Positions 15,723 through 25,263 are shown, counted from the stretch's first letter. The stretch is DNA of 64,000 nucleotides from Lachnospiraceae bacterium (GCA_900769115.1 CAAGFJ010000084.1:1-64000); one strand, 5' to 3'. The notes: generated from the letters alone by a model not told the origin. Made by a program: numbers and translations.

Positions 15723-17639
15723 GTGAACTATAATGTGGATTATGAGATATGTACGATCATATTTTTGATGTTATTGCTGATTATATCGAGGGTAAGAAAA
15801 CGGTTGGTTGATTTTCAGTCCAAAATGTATCAGATATTTATGGATGTCTGTTTTGTGAATATTTGTTTGGATGTCATCACCTGCTATACAGATAGCTATT
15901 ATAAAGAAGTTCCAATATGGCTGAATTACGGATTGAACTGCATATTTTTGATGGTACAATGTATGATACCAATGATGGTTATGTTGTACATTTATATGAA
16001 GGTGCAGCAGATTCGGGAAGGAAAAAGGTATTTTCTGATCCTGGCAGCACTTCCGGCTGTGATAGCGGCACTTTTAGTAGCGTCTAGTCCGGTCACACAC
16101 TTATTTTTCTATTTTGATGCAACGGGATATCATCATGGAATATTGCACAGCTGGTTGTATGTCAATGCAGGATTGTATGCAATCTGTACGACTGTTTATG
16201 CGATTTGGGCACATAAGGTAATACGATGGGCACAATCAGTGTTAGGAATTATTATGATCGTGGTGACATTGCTGCCAACACTTGTTCAGTTCTTTATTCC
16301 GAATTATATGTTGTCAGGAATCGGAACAGCACTTACGGTTTTTATTATGTATCTGACAAATGAGAATTCGATCATGTACATTGATATTACGACTGGAGCA
16401 TTAAACCGACAGGCTTTTTCGCATCATATCAATAAGTATAAGAAAAAGAATTTCCCGGAACAGATCTTTGTTCTGGCGTTGGATAATTTCAAGATTATTA
16501 ATGAGGTATATGGTATCGCCGGTGGTAATGAATTGATGCGGATGTTGGTGGAAGCGTTGCAGAAACAATATTCAACCTCGGCAGTCTATCGGTTTGGAGG
16601 AGATAAATTTGCAGTTGTATTGAAAGAGACGACAGAAGGCTCAAAAGAATTAGAGACCATTCAGGGAATCCTGCACCGAAAATGGCATCTCAATGATAGC
16701 GATACGGAATTAGGAGCATGCATTTGTCTGGTGCATTCGATTCATCATTCGGAAGAGAGCCTGGAGGATGCGATTGAATACAGTGTAGAACAGGCAAAGA
16801 AGGTGGGAAAAGGGCAGTTTATTGAGATTACAGAGAACAGTGCAACGGAGATATCCCGCCATGCAGCCATTGAGCAGGCAATCATCAATTCGATTGAACA
16901 GGATACTTTTGAGGTACATTATCAGCCAATTTATGATACAAAGCAGCGAAGATTTCATTCCATGGAAGCATTGGCAAGATTACAGGTGCCGGGATATGGC
17001 TATGTGTCACCGGAGGAATTTATCCGGATTGCAGAGAAAAATGGAACGATCCTTAAGATTGGGTTACTGGTATTGGAAGAAGTGTGTAAGTTCTATAAAG
17101 AGTGCCGGTTGAAGGAGAAGGGGATTGCATTTATCGAAGTGAATCTGTCTGTTGTGCAGTGCATGCAGGAGCATATCGGAGAGGATATCTTACAGATTCT
17201 TCGGAAGTATGAGATTGATCCGGCGATGATCAATTTGGAGATTACGGAAAGTGCGGCGGCATATTCGGAGGAACGACTGATTCAGAATATGAAGAAGATG
17301 AAGGCTGTAGGTCTGTCATTTTCCTTAGATGATTATGGCTCCGGTTATTCCAATATCAATTATCTGGTAGATCTGCCGTTTTCTATTGTAAAGATCGATA
17401 AATATCTGGTATGGGCAGCGATGAAGAATGAGACTTCCAAGGTAATCTTAGAGAATATTATTGCCATGTTTAAGAAGATACATCTGGATGTAGTGACGGA
17501 GGGAATTGAAGACCTTACTATGGCACAGCTCATTACGGAGATGGGTGCGGATTATATACAGGGCTACTATTATTCAAAACCGCTGCCGAAGGAAAAAGTA
17601 TTGGAATGTTTAGAGCCGGGATATTTAGAACAATTATAA
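15723..17639 (+). CDS. Membrane c-di-GMP phosphodiesterase (degenerate GGDEF plus EAL)
   Basis: 638 residues from a GTG start with GGGAGGG upstream. About seven hydrophobic segments fill residues 1-215. A GGDEF-like domain follows with GGDKF at 292-296 (Glu to Lys change, so probably not a cyclase but possibly GTP-binding). The EAL domain has EAL at 415-417, EVNLS, LEITES, LDDYGSGYS, KIDK, VTEGIED and QGYYYSKP, i.e. the residues needed for c-di-GMP hydrolysis. It likely opposes the cyclase encoded just upstream. Confidence 0.85.
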   Translation: MNYNVDYEICTIIFLMLLLIISRVRKRLVDFQSKMYQIFMDVCFVNICLDVITCYTDSYYKEVPIWLNYGLNCIFLMVQCMIPMMVMLYIYMKVQQIREGKRYFLILAALPAVIAALLVASSPVTHLFFYFDATGYHHGILHSWLYVNAGLYAICTTVYAIWAHKVIRWAQSVLGIIMIVVTLLPTLVQFFIPNYMLSGIGTALTVFIMYLTNENSIMYIDITTGALNRQAFSHHINKYKKKNFPEQIFVLALDNFKIINEVYGIAGGNELMRMLVEALQKQYSTSAVYRFGGDKFAVVLKETTEGSKELETIQGILHRKWHLNDSDTELGACICLVHSIHHSEESLEDAIEYSVEQAKKVGKGQFIEITENSATEISRHAAIEQAIINSIEQDTFEVHYQPIYDTKQRRFHSMEALARLQVPGYGYVSPEEFIRIAEKNGTILKIGLLVLEEVCKFYKECRLKEKGIAFIEVNLSVVQCMQEHIGEDILQILRKYEIDPAMINLEITESAAAYSEERLIQNMKKMKAVGLSFSLDDYGSGYSNINYLVDLPFSIVKIDKYLVWAAMKNETSKVILENIIAMFKKIHLDVVTEGIEDLTMAQLITEMGADYIQGYYYSKPLPKEKVLECLEPGYLEQL

Positions 17640-17680
17640 GCTGTTGGAAAGGATGAATGAAAAAGAGAAATAAGAGTATT

Positions 17681-17705
17681 TTGCCATAGAATAAGACTAT
17701 GGCAA
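17681..17705. terminator. Hairpin after the EAL gene
   Basis: TTGCCATAG and CTATGGCAA pair around a 7-nt loop. No clear U-run follows, so termination efficiency is doubtful. Confidence 0.35.
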
Positions 17706-17722
17706 ACGCAAGGTTTTAAGTA

Positions 17723-17752
17723 TTAACACTTTCTGTGATGGTTTGCTATAAT
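17723..17752 (+). promoter_or_regulatory. Strong sigma-A promoter for the Cys-rich peptide
   Basis: TTAACA (17723-17728), an 18-bp spacer, and TATAAT (17747-17752) with an extended TG at 17744-17745. It lies 68 bp upstream of the small gene. Confidence 0.65.
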
Positions 17753-17820
17753 AGGCAATGTCAAAGGGAACGATAAGTTCGAACGGGTGACATAAGATTA
17801 CAGAAAGGAGAACCGAAGAT

Positions 17821-17955
17821 ATGAGAACAACATTTTCTATGAACAACACAATGATGACATGCAATATGATGGGCAGTGCTATGGGTATGTGCTGCGGTAT
17901 GGATTGCTGTGTGAAATGGAATAATAGAGAATGTGCGTTAGATGCTTCGGTCTGA
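17821..17955 (+). CDS. Small Cys-rich protein (DUF1540-like), 44 residues
   Basis: ATG 17821 is preceded by AAAGGAG and a near-consensus promoter and followed by a perfect terminator, so this is a genuine single-gene unit. The N-terminal half is Met-rich (MMTCNMMGSAMGMCC); the C-terminal half, CCVKWNNRECALDASV, has the spacing of the DUF1540 metal-binding family (C-x-V-x(4)-C-x(n)-V). Six Cys in 44 residues suggest metal binding. Function unknown. It may be a metal buffer or a small secreted or spore-associated protein, but no signal peptide is visible. Confidence 0.6.
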   Translation: MRTTFSMNNTMMTCNMMGSAMGMCCGMDCCVKWNNRECALDASV

Positions 17956-17986
17956 TTGAGTATAGAATATAACATTAAGGATCAGT

Positions 17987-18018
17987 AAGGACCATCTTCG
18001 CGATGGTTCTTATTTTTA
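17987..18018 (+). terminator. Rho-independent terminator of the Cys-rich gene
   Basis: AAGGACCATC, a TTCGC loop and GATGGTTCTT, then TATTTTT. Confidence 0.85.
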
Positions 18019-18020
18019 CT

Positions 18021-18148
18021 TTATAGGAAAGTTCGTCCTATAAAGCAAAAAACGCTCCGCTAAGGATGCGCACCTTGCGGAGAAGAAGATAATTGCTTCG
18101 CAATTCCGCATGGGCGCAAAAGAGTCGCAAGCGACTCTTTGTTATGCG
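18021..18148. repeat. Four-hairpin dispersed element, copy A (most intact)
   Basis: Four consecutive inverted repeats: TTATAGGA/TCCTATAA (18021-18043), CTCCGC/GCGGAG (18055-18082), AATTGC/GCAATT (18091-18105) and AAAGAGTCGC/GCGACTCTTT (18119-18140). Related copies lie at 34490-34614 and 54148-54250, with a partial copy at 20931-20990. It encodes no protein and resembles a short non-autonomous or extragenic repeat family. Confidence 0.75.
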
Positions 18149-18175
18149 AATAGTTGAGTAGAAAGGAAGAGATAT

Positions 18176-19213
18176 ATGGTAGAGATTGAAGTAAAGCATC
18201 TGTCTAAGACATTTGAACAAAAGGGAATCACGGTTCATGCATTACAGGATATTAACTTGAATATTGAATCGGGTGATATCTACGGTATTATCGGAATGTC
18301 CGGTGCAGGTAAGAGCACACTGGTACGATGTCTGAATTACTTAGAGCGGCCAACAGAGGGCGAGGTTCTGATTGAGGGAAAAGATCTGGGAAGCTTGAAT
18401 GAGAAAGGACTCCGGGAACAGAGAAGTGATATTGCGATGATCTTTCAGCATTTTAATCTGTTGATGCAAAAGAGTGTATTGGATAATATCTGTTTCCCGT
18501 TACAGATTCAGGGAGTGAAGAAGAAAGAGGCAAGAACAAAAGCGAGAGAGCTTCTGAAAACGGTTGGCTTGGAGGAAAAGGAGAAAGCGTATCCGGCGCA
18601 GTTGTCCGGTGGACAGAAGCAGAGGGTGGCAATTGCAAGGGCGTTGGCAGCCAATCCGAAGATCCTGCTTTGCGATGAAGCAACAAGTGCATTAGATCCG
18701 CAGACGACTGCATCGATATTAGCATTATTGAAGCAGATCAATGAGCAGTTCGGAATTACGATTGTGATCATTACACATCAGATGTCAGTGATCCGGGAGA
18801 TCTGTAACCGGGTTGCAATCATTGAACGGGGTGCGTTGGTGGAAGATGGATCTGTGACGGATATCTTTAATCATCCGAAATCAAAAGCAGCCAAGGAACT
18901 GATCTTAAGGGATCGCCCGGATACGGAAGCAGACCGAAAACAGGATGTGTTAGTCGGGCAGTTGAAGAGCAACCGTAAGATGCGGATTGTCTTTTCGGAT
19001 AATTCTGCATTTGAACCGGTGATTGCCAATATGATCCTGAAATTTGAAACTCCGGTGAATATTCTTCGCGCAGATACGAAGAATGTTGGCGGTGTTGCTA
19101 AGGGAGAAATGATATTAGGACTGCCGGAAGATAAGCATTTGCAGGTAGATATAGAACAGTATCTGACGGATTGCGGATTAGAGATTGAGGAGGTGACAGG
19201 TGATGTGGAGTAG
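18176..19213 (+). CDS. metN: Methionine ABC transporter, ATP-binding protein
   Basis: 345 residues. ABC ATPase with Walker A GMSGAGKST, Q-loop, signature LSGGQKQRVAIARAL, Walker B LLCDEATSALD and switch His in ITHQM. Residues from about 265 form the NIL domain (FSDNSAFEPVIANMIL), the methionine-sensing regulatory domain of MetN. With metI and metQ immediately downstream this is a complete MetNIQ importer for methionine. No S-box riboswitch was recognised in the 220 bp upstream; the dispersed repeat copy A occupies that space. AAAGGAAGAG precedes ATG 18176. Confidence 0.93.
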   Translation: MVEIEVKHLSKTFEQKGITVHALQDINLNIESGDIYGIIGMSGAGKSTLVRCLNYLERPTEGEVLIEGKDLGSLNEKGLREQRSDIAMIFQHFNLLMQKSVLDNICFPLQIQGVKKKEARTKARELLKTVGLEEKEKAYPAQLSGGQKQRVAIARALAANPKILLCDEATSALDPQTTASILALLKQINEQFGITIVIITHQMSVIREICNRVAIIERGALVEDGSVTDIFNHPKSKAAKELILRDRPDTEADRKQDVLVGQLKSNRKMRIVFSDNSAFEPVIANMILKFETPVNILRADTKNVGGVAKGEMILGLPEDKHLQVDIEQYLTDCGLEIEEVTGDVE

Positions 19214-19862
19214 TGAAGTAACAAATATGATCATAGTGGGAATCGGAGAGACGCTTTACATGACGTTGGTATCTACATTGCTTGGATATGTATTAGGGCT
19301 TCCGATGGGAATTGTATTAACCGTGACAGACCGGGATGGGATTCACCCAAATGCAGTGATATATAAGATATTAGATTTTATTGCCAATCTGGTAAGAAGT
19401 ATTCCGTTCATTATCCTGTTGGTTGTATTGATTCCGTTTACCAGATTTCTGGTAGGCAAGAGTTACGGACCGACAGCCATGATCGTATCGCTTGTGATCG
19501 CAGCGGCACCATACATTGCCAGAATGGTAGAATCTTCACTGAAAGAAGTGGATGCCGGAGTGATTGAGGCAGCCCGTTCTATGGGGGCTTCCAATTTTAC
19601 GATTGTCATGAGGGTGATGTTAGTAGAGGCGAGAACTTCCCTGATCGTGGGAGCGACCATCAGCTTAGGAACCATCTTAGGTTATTCTGCTATGGCAGGA
19701 ACCGTTGGTGGTGGTGGATTAGGAGCCATTGCGATCCGTTATGGATATACCAGATGGCAGACCGACATCATGATTGTAACGGTGTTATTATTGATCATTT
19801 TATTCCAGATCTTCCAGAACATAGGAATGAAATTAGCAGATCATTTTGATCGAAGAAAGTAA
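19203..19862 (+). CDS. metI: Methionine ABC transporter, permease
   Basis: 219 residues with five hydrophobic segments and the permease coupling loop EAARSMGASNFTIV. ATG 19203 follows GAGGAGGTGA; an in-frame GTG at 19200 is just before it. It overlaps metN by 11 bp, indicating coupled translation. Membrane-spanning half of MetNI. Confidence 0.93.
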   Translation: MWSSEVTNMIIVGIGETLYMTLVSTLLGYVLGLPMGIVLTVTDRDGIHPNAVIYKILDFIANLVRSIPFIILLVVLIPFTRFLVGKSYGPTAMIVSLVIAAAPYIARMVESSLKEVDAGVIEAARSMGASNFTIVMRVMLVEARTSLIVGATISLGTILGYSAMAGTVGGGGLGAIAIRYGYTRWQTDIMIVTVLLLIILFQIFQNIGMKLADHFDRRK

Positions 19863-19956
19863 GTAAATGATAGTGATATGACAAGAGAGCAGGGGAAAGC
19901 AGAGAGGTTATATTACTTTCATATAAATCAAATATCAAAATCAGGAGGAAAGAATT

Positions 19957-20853
19957 ATGAAAAAGAAGATTTTAGCAGGTATTTTAGTAAGTGTATTATC
20001 ATTAGGAGTATTAACCGGATGCGGAAGCAGTGCAGACAGCAGCACAACCGCAGCAACAGAGGGTAAGCAGACGACTCAGGAAGCTTCTGAGAGTGGCGAT
20101 GATGCCAATGTAGAATCTAAAGGAACCATTACGGTAGCAGCATCTGCAACCCCGCACGCAGAAATTCTTGCAGCAGCAAAGCCAATTCTTGCAAAAGAGG
20201 GATGGGATCTGGAAGTAACCGAGTATGATGATTACGTATTGCCGAATGAAGTCGTAGAAGGTGGAGAGATTGATGCAAATTACTTCCAGCATGTACCATA
20301 TCTTGACAGTTTCAACGAGGAAAAGGGAACACATTTAGTACAGGTGGGCAAGATCCACTATGAGCCATTTGGTATCTATCCGGGAACTAAGAAGAGCTTA
20401 GATGATATTGCAGATGGTGATACGATCGCAGTACCAAATGATACCACAAATGAGGCACGTGCATTACTCTTATTACAGGATAACGGAATCATTACTTTAA
20501 AGGATGGTGCCGGATTAGAGGCAACTGTGAATGATATTGCAGAGAATCCTCATAACATCAAGATTGAAGAGTTAGCAGCAGAGCAGGTAGCAAGAGTTGC
20601 AGATGAGGTTGCTTATGTAGTATTGAATGGTAACTATGCATTACAGGCTGGTTTCTCTGTAGCAAAGGATTCTCTTGCTTATGAGAAGTCAGATTCCGAA
20701 GCTGCTAAGACATATGTAAATGTTATCGTAGTCAAAGAAGGAAATGAAGATAACGAGGGTGTGAAAGCATTGGTAGAGGTGTTGAAGTCTGATGAGATCA
20801 AAGACTTTATCAATAAGACTTACGATGGAGCGGTAATTCCGTTTGAAGAATAA
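19957..20853 (+). CDS. metQ: Methionine-binding lipoprotein
   Basis: 298 residues. Lipoprotein signal with lipobox LTGC (Cys22), a Ser/Thr/Glu-rich linker to about 50, then the NlpA/MetQ fold (ITVAASATPHAEILAAAKP, GGEIDANYFQHVPYLD). Extracellular, lipid-anchored substrate receptor for MetNI. AGGAGGAAAG precedes the ATG. 94 bp separate it from metI and contain no gene. Confidence 0.93.
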   Translation: MKKKILAGILVSVLSLGVLTGCGSSADSSTTAATEGKQTTQEASESGDDANVESKGTITVAASATPHAEILAAAKPILAKEGWDLEVTEYDDYVLPNEVVEGGEIDANYFQHVPYLDSFNEEKGTHLVQVGKIHYEPFGIYPGTKKSLDDIADGDTIAVPNDTTNEARALLLLQDNGIITLKDGAGLEATVNDIAENPHNIKIEELAAEQVARVADEVAYVVLNGNYALQAGFSVAKDSLAYEKSDSEAAKTYVNVIVVKEGNEDNEGVKALVEVLKSDEIKDFINKTYDGAVIPFEE

Positions 20854-20904
20854 GCAGATATTGTTTTATGTAATAAGATAATCATGTTGTCAGATAAGCC
20901 ATAT

Positions 20905-20934
20905 AGGGCGTCTTCATAAGAAGGCGCTCTTTTG
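20905..20934 (+). terminator. Terminator of metNIQ
   Basis: AGGGCGTCTTC pairs with GAAGGCGCTCT (with G-T pairs) around ATAA, then TTTTG. Confidence 0.75.
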
Positions 20935-20990
20935 CTTTGTAATTCCGCACAGGAGTAAAAGAGTCACAAACAGTTCATTGCTTTATTCGG
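20931..20990. repeat. Dispersed element, partial copy D
   Basis: Matches the 3' half of copy A (CAATTCCGCA... segment through ...AAAGAGTC.CAA). The last hairpin is decayed. Confidence 0.5.
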
Positions 20991-21295
20991 ATGTTAGTTA
21001 AATAATTTTTGAAATTAGGTTAGGCGATATGCAAAAATAAACAATAAATAGTGATAAACGAGGATGAAATGTAAATAAATGGTACGCGATTGTATAATTT
21101 GCATAAAAAAATTAAAATATTATTTGTTATTTATGCAATTGCACAAATAATGATATTAAGTTATTATAAGGTTAGGGAAGAGTTATAAAAACGGTTAAAT
21201 TACCTAAAAATAATATGTGCATTTTGACACATTCTGAGAGGAGGGCAGCTCGAGGACGTAACTAATAACAGGTGTTTAACACGGGAGGTATTAAC
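20991..21295 (+). promoter_or_regulatory. AT-rich upstream region of the GH26 gene
   Basis: No gene. A candidate promoter is TGTAAA (21070-21075), 17 bp, TATAAT (21093-21098), which would give a 5' leader of nearly 200 nt. A TTGACA-like hexamer at about 21225 has no good -10. GGGAGGT at 21283-21289 is the ribosome site for the TTG start. No clear catabolite-control (cre) site was seen. Confidence 0.4.
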
Positions 21296-24200
21296 TTGAA
21301 AAAGAACAGAAAAAAACAGATCATTGCGATGGCAATGGCAACAACAATGGCATTTACACTCGCACCGGTACCACAGCAGCCATGGTGTATACAGGCAAAG
21401 GCGGAACAGGCTATTAATAATATGATTAATGCAAAGGGAGATTATAAGTTTGATCCGGCAAGTACATGGGATAATAATGAGGGAAAAGAAAATAACGTAG
21501 AGATTACAACGGATTCGGTGCCACAGGATGGAACAATGCTTGTTATGGATGTTCTGTTGCCGGAAAAGGAAGGAAATGCACCGGAATTTAATGGAATTAT
21601 GAAGGCGGTTGGAGTTTTAAGACTTGGCTCGAGCTGGAACTGGGTGCAGTCGAATGTAATTCCGGAACTTACAAGTGCAGATTTTAAGGACAAGGTAGAG
21701 CTTGACGGAACAACCTATTATAAGGCGTCGGTAAAGATTCCGTTTGCAGATACGGTTGGTGCAAATGGTGAGGATGGCAAATGGAACGGTGATATGCCAT
21801 TTGCACAGGCAGTAACGGAGCCGGTGAGTGCAGTGACGGTACAATTTGCAGGATATCAGTGTGATTATGCAGGAGATATTGCAGTTGCAAATGCAGAACT
21901 CACACATACAGAAGATGAGGCGAAACAGACAGTATTGAAAACGTGGGATTTTATGGAAGGTGCTGATAGCTGGGAATATGCGGAAGGCTGGGAGTATAAG
22001 TACACTGGCGGGGCATCGGTAGAAGCGGTAGATGGTAGATTACAAATAGGTGTGAATTATAGCAAGGATTCCGCGGAAAGCTGGAGTCAGTTATGTGTGC
22101 GTCGTTGGGGTAATGTGGATATAGACAGTGCAAATGAGATGACAATGGATTTCTATTATAAGGAAGAGAATATGACAAAGGGCGGATTCGCAATTAAGGC
22201 AACCTTGCAAGGTGATGAAGGTGAATCGACGCTTGCAGAAGTCAATGTTTCTTTGGATCTGACACAGGCAGAGGATGCTGGGAATGGCTGGAAGAAAGTA
22301 AAGGTTTCGCTTCCATTTGATTCGGCTATCAGTGGAATCTGTTGCAATATTGCAATCGGTATTGTGGGACAGAATACGGATTATGTAGGTGATGTTGCTT
22401 TGGATGACATTATATTGTTAAAGAAAGAATCCACAGATACATCAGTTGACTCTACAAAAAAAGCAGATGTGAATAAGAAAGCGGTTGTCATTACGGATTC
22501 GCAATTGGTAACTAATACATTGGAAAAGGAAGAGAAAATAGCAATTACAAAAGAGGTTTCATTGGTGGATCCGAAATCTTCCATTAATACCAAAGCAGTT
22601 TATTCGTATTTGAAGGCAATGGGAGAGTCGAAGAGTGTGATCTATGGACATCAGGATGATACATGGCGTAAGGCAGGATCAAAGGATCTTAGTAATTCTG
22701 ACACGAAAGATGTAACTAATTCGATATCCGGCATTGTGGGAATTGATGGTTTGTCTTTAACCGGAAATGAGTATAGTGCATCTGAATACAATGCAGCTTT
22801 CAAGCCGGAAACAGCATTGCCAAAGACTCCAGCTGGCAATGTACAGGCGGCAGCGCTTCTTACCAATCAGAATATCAAAGAGGGTGCAATCATTACCATG
22901 TCATTACATATGCCGAATTTTTCTGTAGTAAAGGAGAATGAGAATTATACGGAGGGGGATCCAACCTATGCCCGATATGATTTTTCCGGATATTCTCCGA
23001 ATAATCTGAAGGGCAATGTGATGAACCAGATTCTGCCTGGAGGCCAGTATAATGATAAGTTCAATGCTTATCTGGATATGGTGGCGGATTATGCAAAGCA
23101 GGTTGATGGAACTATTTTGTTCCGCCCATTCCATGAGAATACAGGAAGCTGGTTCTGGTGGGGTGCTGCATTTTGTGATGCTGCAACTTATAAGAATGTA
23201 TGGAAGTATACGGTAGAATATCTGAGGGATGAAAAGGATGTACATAATCTGTTATATGTATATGGACCTGGAAGTGAAGCTTCAAATGTAGAGGAATATG
23301 GTGAACGTTATCCGGGAGATGCATATGTGGATATGGTAGGTCTTGACATTTACAATGATGCTCCAACAGAGGATAATAACAATACCTGGTTTAAAACATT
23401 CCGTAATTCAGTGGAGATTGTTCAGAAGTTTGCCAAGGATCACGAAAAATTAATGGCAGTGACAGAAACTGGAATTAGGAATGAGACACAGAAGAGCGAG
23501 AACCAGACGGCATTACTGTCTACCGGTAATCAGGATAAGGACTGGTATCAGAATGTGTTAAATGCAATTTCTGAAACGGATGCGTCCTACTTCCTTCTTT
23601 GGGCCAACTTTGGTAAAAAGGATGGATACTATACACCTTATGTAGATAAGGTGAATAAGGATGGTTCGCTACATGGACACGAGATGTTAGATGCGTTCCT
23701 TACATTTTATAATGATCCGAGAACGGTATTTGCATCACAGCAAAAGACGGTTTTGCAGGATATCGATAATACATTGAAGGAAGTACAGAACAAGGATGCA
23801 GAGGCTAAGATAGAGGGCTATATTGTATCACCGGTGGCAAGGGATCGTATTCTGGATGGAATTACGGTTAAAGCGAAGGTTAATCAGGCAGGTGAAGAAG
23901 ATAAGATTACAGTAACATTAAAGGCAAAACAGGAAAAAACAGTAGAGGCTGTTAAGACAGAAAAGAATTATTATGTTGCTGAACTATCCAGAGAAGATAT
24001 CGTATCACTTGGAGAGGATAATGGAACGATTACGTTAGCAGCAAACGGAACGGTACTGGATCAGATTGGTGTGATCTTTAATAAAGAGAAACCAAAGGAG
24101 GATCCTTATGAGATTGATGGTTTTGAAAACTATTCCGGTGTGGATTCTTTATTGACAGCTGCGTGGACAACCAATAAAGCAAGTGGTTGTACCATAAAGT

Positions 24201-25237
24201 TAGGTTTGGATAAGGAAAAAGCATTAGATGGTGATTATGCCATGAAGTTTGATTATGTAGAAGGAAAAGGAGGCTGGGCAGGAGCAACGATTGCAAAGGA
24301 GGTAGATTGGTCTGCGTGTAACGCACTGCAGTTCTACACCATTCCGGATGGAAACAATCAGAAAGTGGTTGTACAGATTACTGCGAATGGAATGGTATAT
24401 GAAGCATATATGAATACTTATAAAGAATACTGTAATACGAAAGAGCCGTTAAAGGTAACTATTCCATTTGCGGAATTTTGTGAGAGAGACACGACAGGAA
24501 ATCCAAAGGGTGGATTGGCATCAGCTGCAGGCAAGATAGAATCTGTTGGACTCTGGGTTAATGCAGTGGATGATAGTGAAGCGATGACGGAAGAAGGAGT
24601 ATCCGGTACTATTTATTACGATAAGATTACTGCTGTAAAAGATACGGTGGAAGGCGTTGTTATCAAATCTGCAAAGGAAGTAGTGAAACCGGATGAGAAA
24701 ACAGATTCCGATACAACAGAACAACCAAAGTCGACCGAACAATCAACAACGGCTTCTGGAACAACACAGGCAACACAGACAGTGAATAAACAGGAGAATC
24801 CGGTTGTAAAGGATAATGATGAGGTGACAGACGGCAATAACCGGTATCAGGTGCTTAGTGTGGAAGGAAAGACAGTAGCGTTCCGTGCACCAACCCGTAA
24901 GAATGTGACAAGTATCATAATTCCAGATGCAGTTATGATCAATGGACAGACATATCAGGTAGTTAGCGTTGCAAAGAATGCTTGTAAGAACTGTAAGAAA
25001 CTTAACAAGATTGTGATCGGCAAGAATATCACGGCAATTGGTAAGAATGCGTTCAAAAATTGCAAGAACGTGAAGAAGGTTGTTGTTAAGACAAAGAAGT
25101 TGAAGAGTGTTGGTAGAAACGCATTCAAGGGACTGAATAAAAAGGCAAGGATTAAGGTTCCAGCTTCTAAATATAAGAAGTATCAGAAGTTGTTTCAGAA
25201 GAAAGGACAACCGAAAGGGGTTCGTATTATAAAATAA
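21296..25237 (+). CDS. Secreted multidomain beta-mannanase (GH26) with carbohydrate-binding modules and LRR_5 tail
   Basis: About 1313 residues. TTG 21296 is chosen because GGGAGGT lies 6 bp upstream; an in-frame GTG at 21272 has no site. Order: signal peptide (1 to about 36); two beta-sandwich regions, about 45-165 and 205-375, resembling CBM27-type modules; GH26 catalytic domain about 424-800 with YGHQDDTW, acid/base Glu614 in RPFHENTGSWFWWG and nucleophile Glu724 in VTETGIRN; a CBM23-like module from about 935; a Thr/Ser/Gln linker; and LRR_5 (BspA-like) repeats from about 1203, ending in PASKYKKYQKLFQKKGQ. Roseburia mannanases have the CBM27-GH26-CBM23 order. It hydrolyses beta-1,4-mannan outside the cell. 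No LPXTG motif; the LRR_5 tail may hold it at the surface. Confidence 0.85.
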   Translation: MKKNRKKQIIAMAMATTMAFTLAPVPQQPWCIQAKAEQAINNMINAKGDYKFDPASTWDNNEGKENNVEITTDSVPQDGTMLVMDVLLPEKEGNAPEFNGIMKAVGVLRLGSSWNWVQSNVIPELTSADFKDKVELDGTTYYKASVKIPFADTVGANGEDGKWNGDMPFAQAVTEPVSAVTVQFAGYQCDYAGDIAVANAELTHTEDEAKQTVLKTWDFMEGADSWEYAEGWEYKYTGGASVEAVDGRLQIGVNYSKDSAESWSQLCVRRWGNVDIDSANEMTMDFYYKEENMTKGGFAIKATLQGDEGESTLAEVNVSLDLTQAEDAGNGWKKVKVSLPFDSAISGICCNIAIGIVGQNTDYVGDVALDDIILLKKESTDTSVDSTKKADVNKKAVVITDSQLVTNTLEKEEKIAITKEVSLVDPKSSINTKAVYSYLKAMGESKSVIYGHQDDTWRKAGSKDLSNSDTKDVTNSISGIVGIDGLSLTGNEYSASEYNAAFKPETALPKTPAGNVQAAALLTNQNIKEGAIITMSLHMPNFSVVKENENYTEGDPTYARYDFSGYSPNNLKGNVMNQILPGGQYNDKFNAYLDMVADYAKQVDGTILFRPFHENTGSWFWWGAAFCDAATYKNVWKYTVEYLRDEKDVHNLLYVYGPGSEASNVEEYGERYPGDAYVDMVGLDIYNDAPTEDNNNTWFKTFRNSVEIVQKFAKDHEKLMAVTETGIRNETQKSENQTALLSTGNQDKDWYQNVLNAISETDASYFLLWANFGKKDGYYTPYVDKVNKDGSLHGHEMLDAFLTFYNDPRTVFASQQKTVLQDIDNTLKEVQNKDAEAKIEGYIVSPVARDRILDGITVKAKVNQAGEEDKITVTLKAKQEKTVEAVKTEKNYYVAELSREDIVSLGEDNGTITLAANGTVLDQIGVIFNKEKPKEDPYEIDGFENYSGVDSLLTAAWTTNKASGCTIKLGLDKEKALDGDYAMKFDYVEGKGGWAGATIAKEVDWSACNALQFYTIPDGNNQKVVVQITANGMVYEAYMNTYKEYCNTKEPLKVTIPFAEFCERDTTGNPKGGLASAAGKIESVGLWVNAVDDSEAMTEEGVSGTIYYDKITAVKDTVEGVVIKSAKEVVKPDEKTDSDTTEQPKSTEQSTTASGTTQATQTVNKQENPVVKDNDEVTDGNNRYQVLSVEGKTVAFRAPTRKNVTSIIIPDAVMINGQTYQVVSVAKNACKNCKKLNKIVIGKNITAIGKNAFKNCKNVKKVVVKTKKLKSVGRNAFKGLNKKARIKVPASKYKKYQKLFQKKGQPKGVRIIK

Positions 25238-25263
25238 ATATAATGAACTGAGGATAGTGATGG

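Noticed and set aside
17956..18175. SAM (S-box) riboswitch before metN
   Set aside because: None of the conserved S-box blocks is present; the space holds a terminator and dispersed element copy A.
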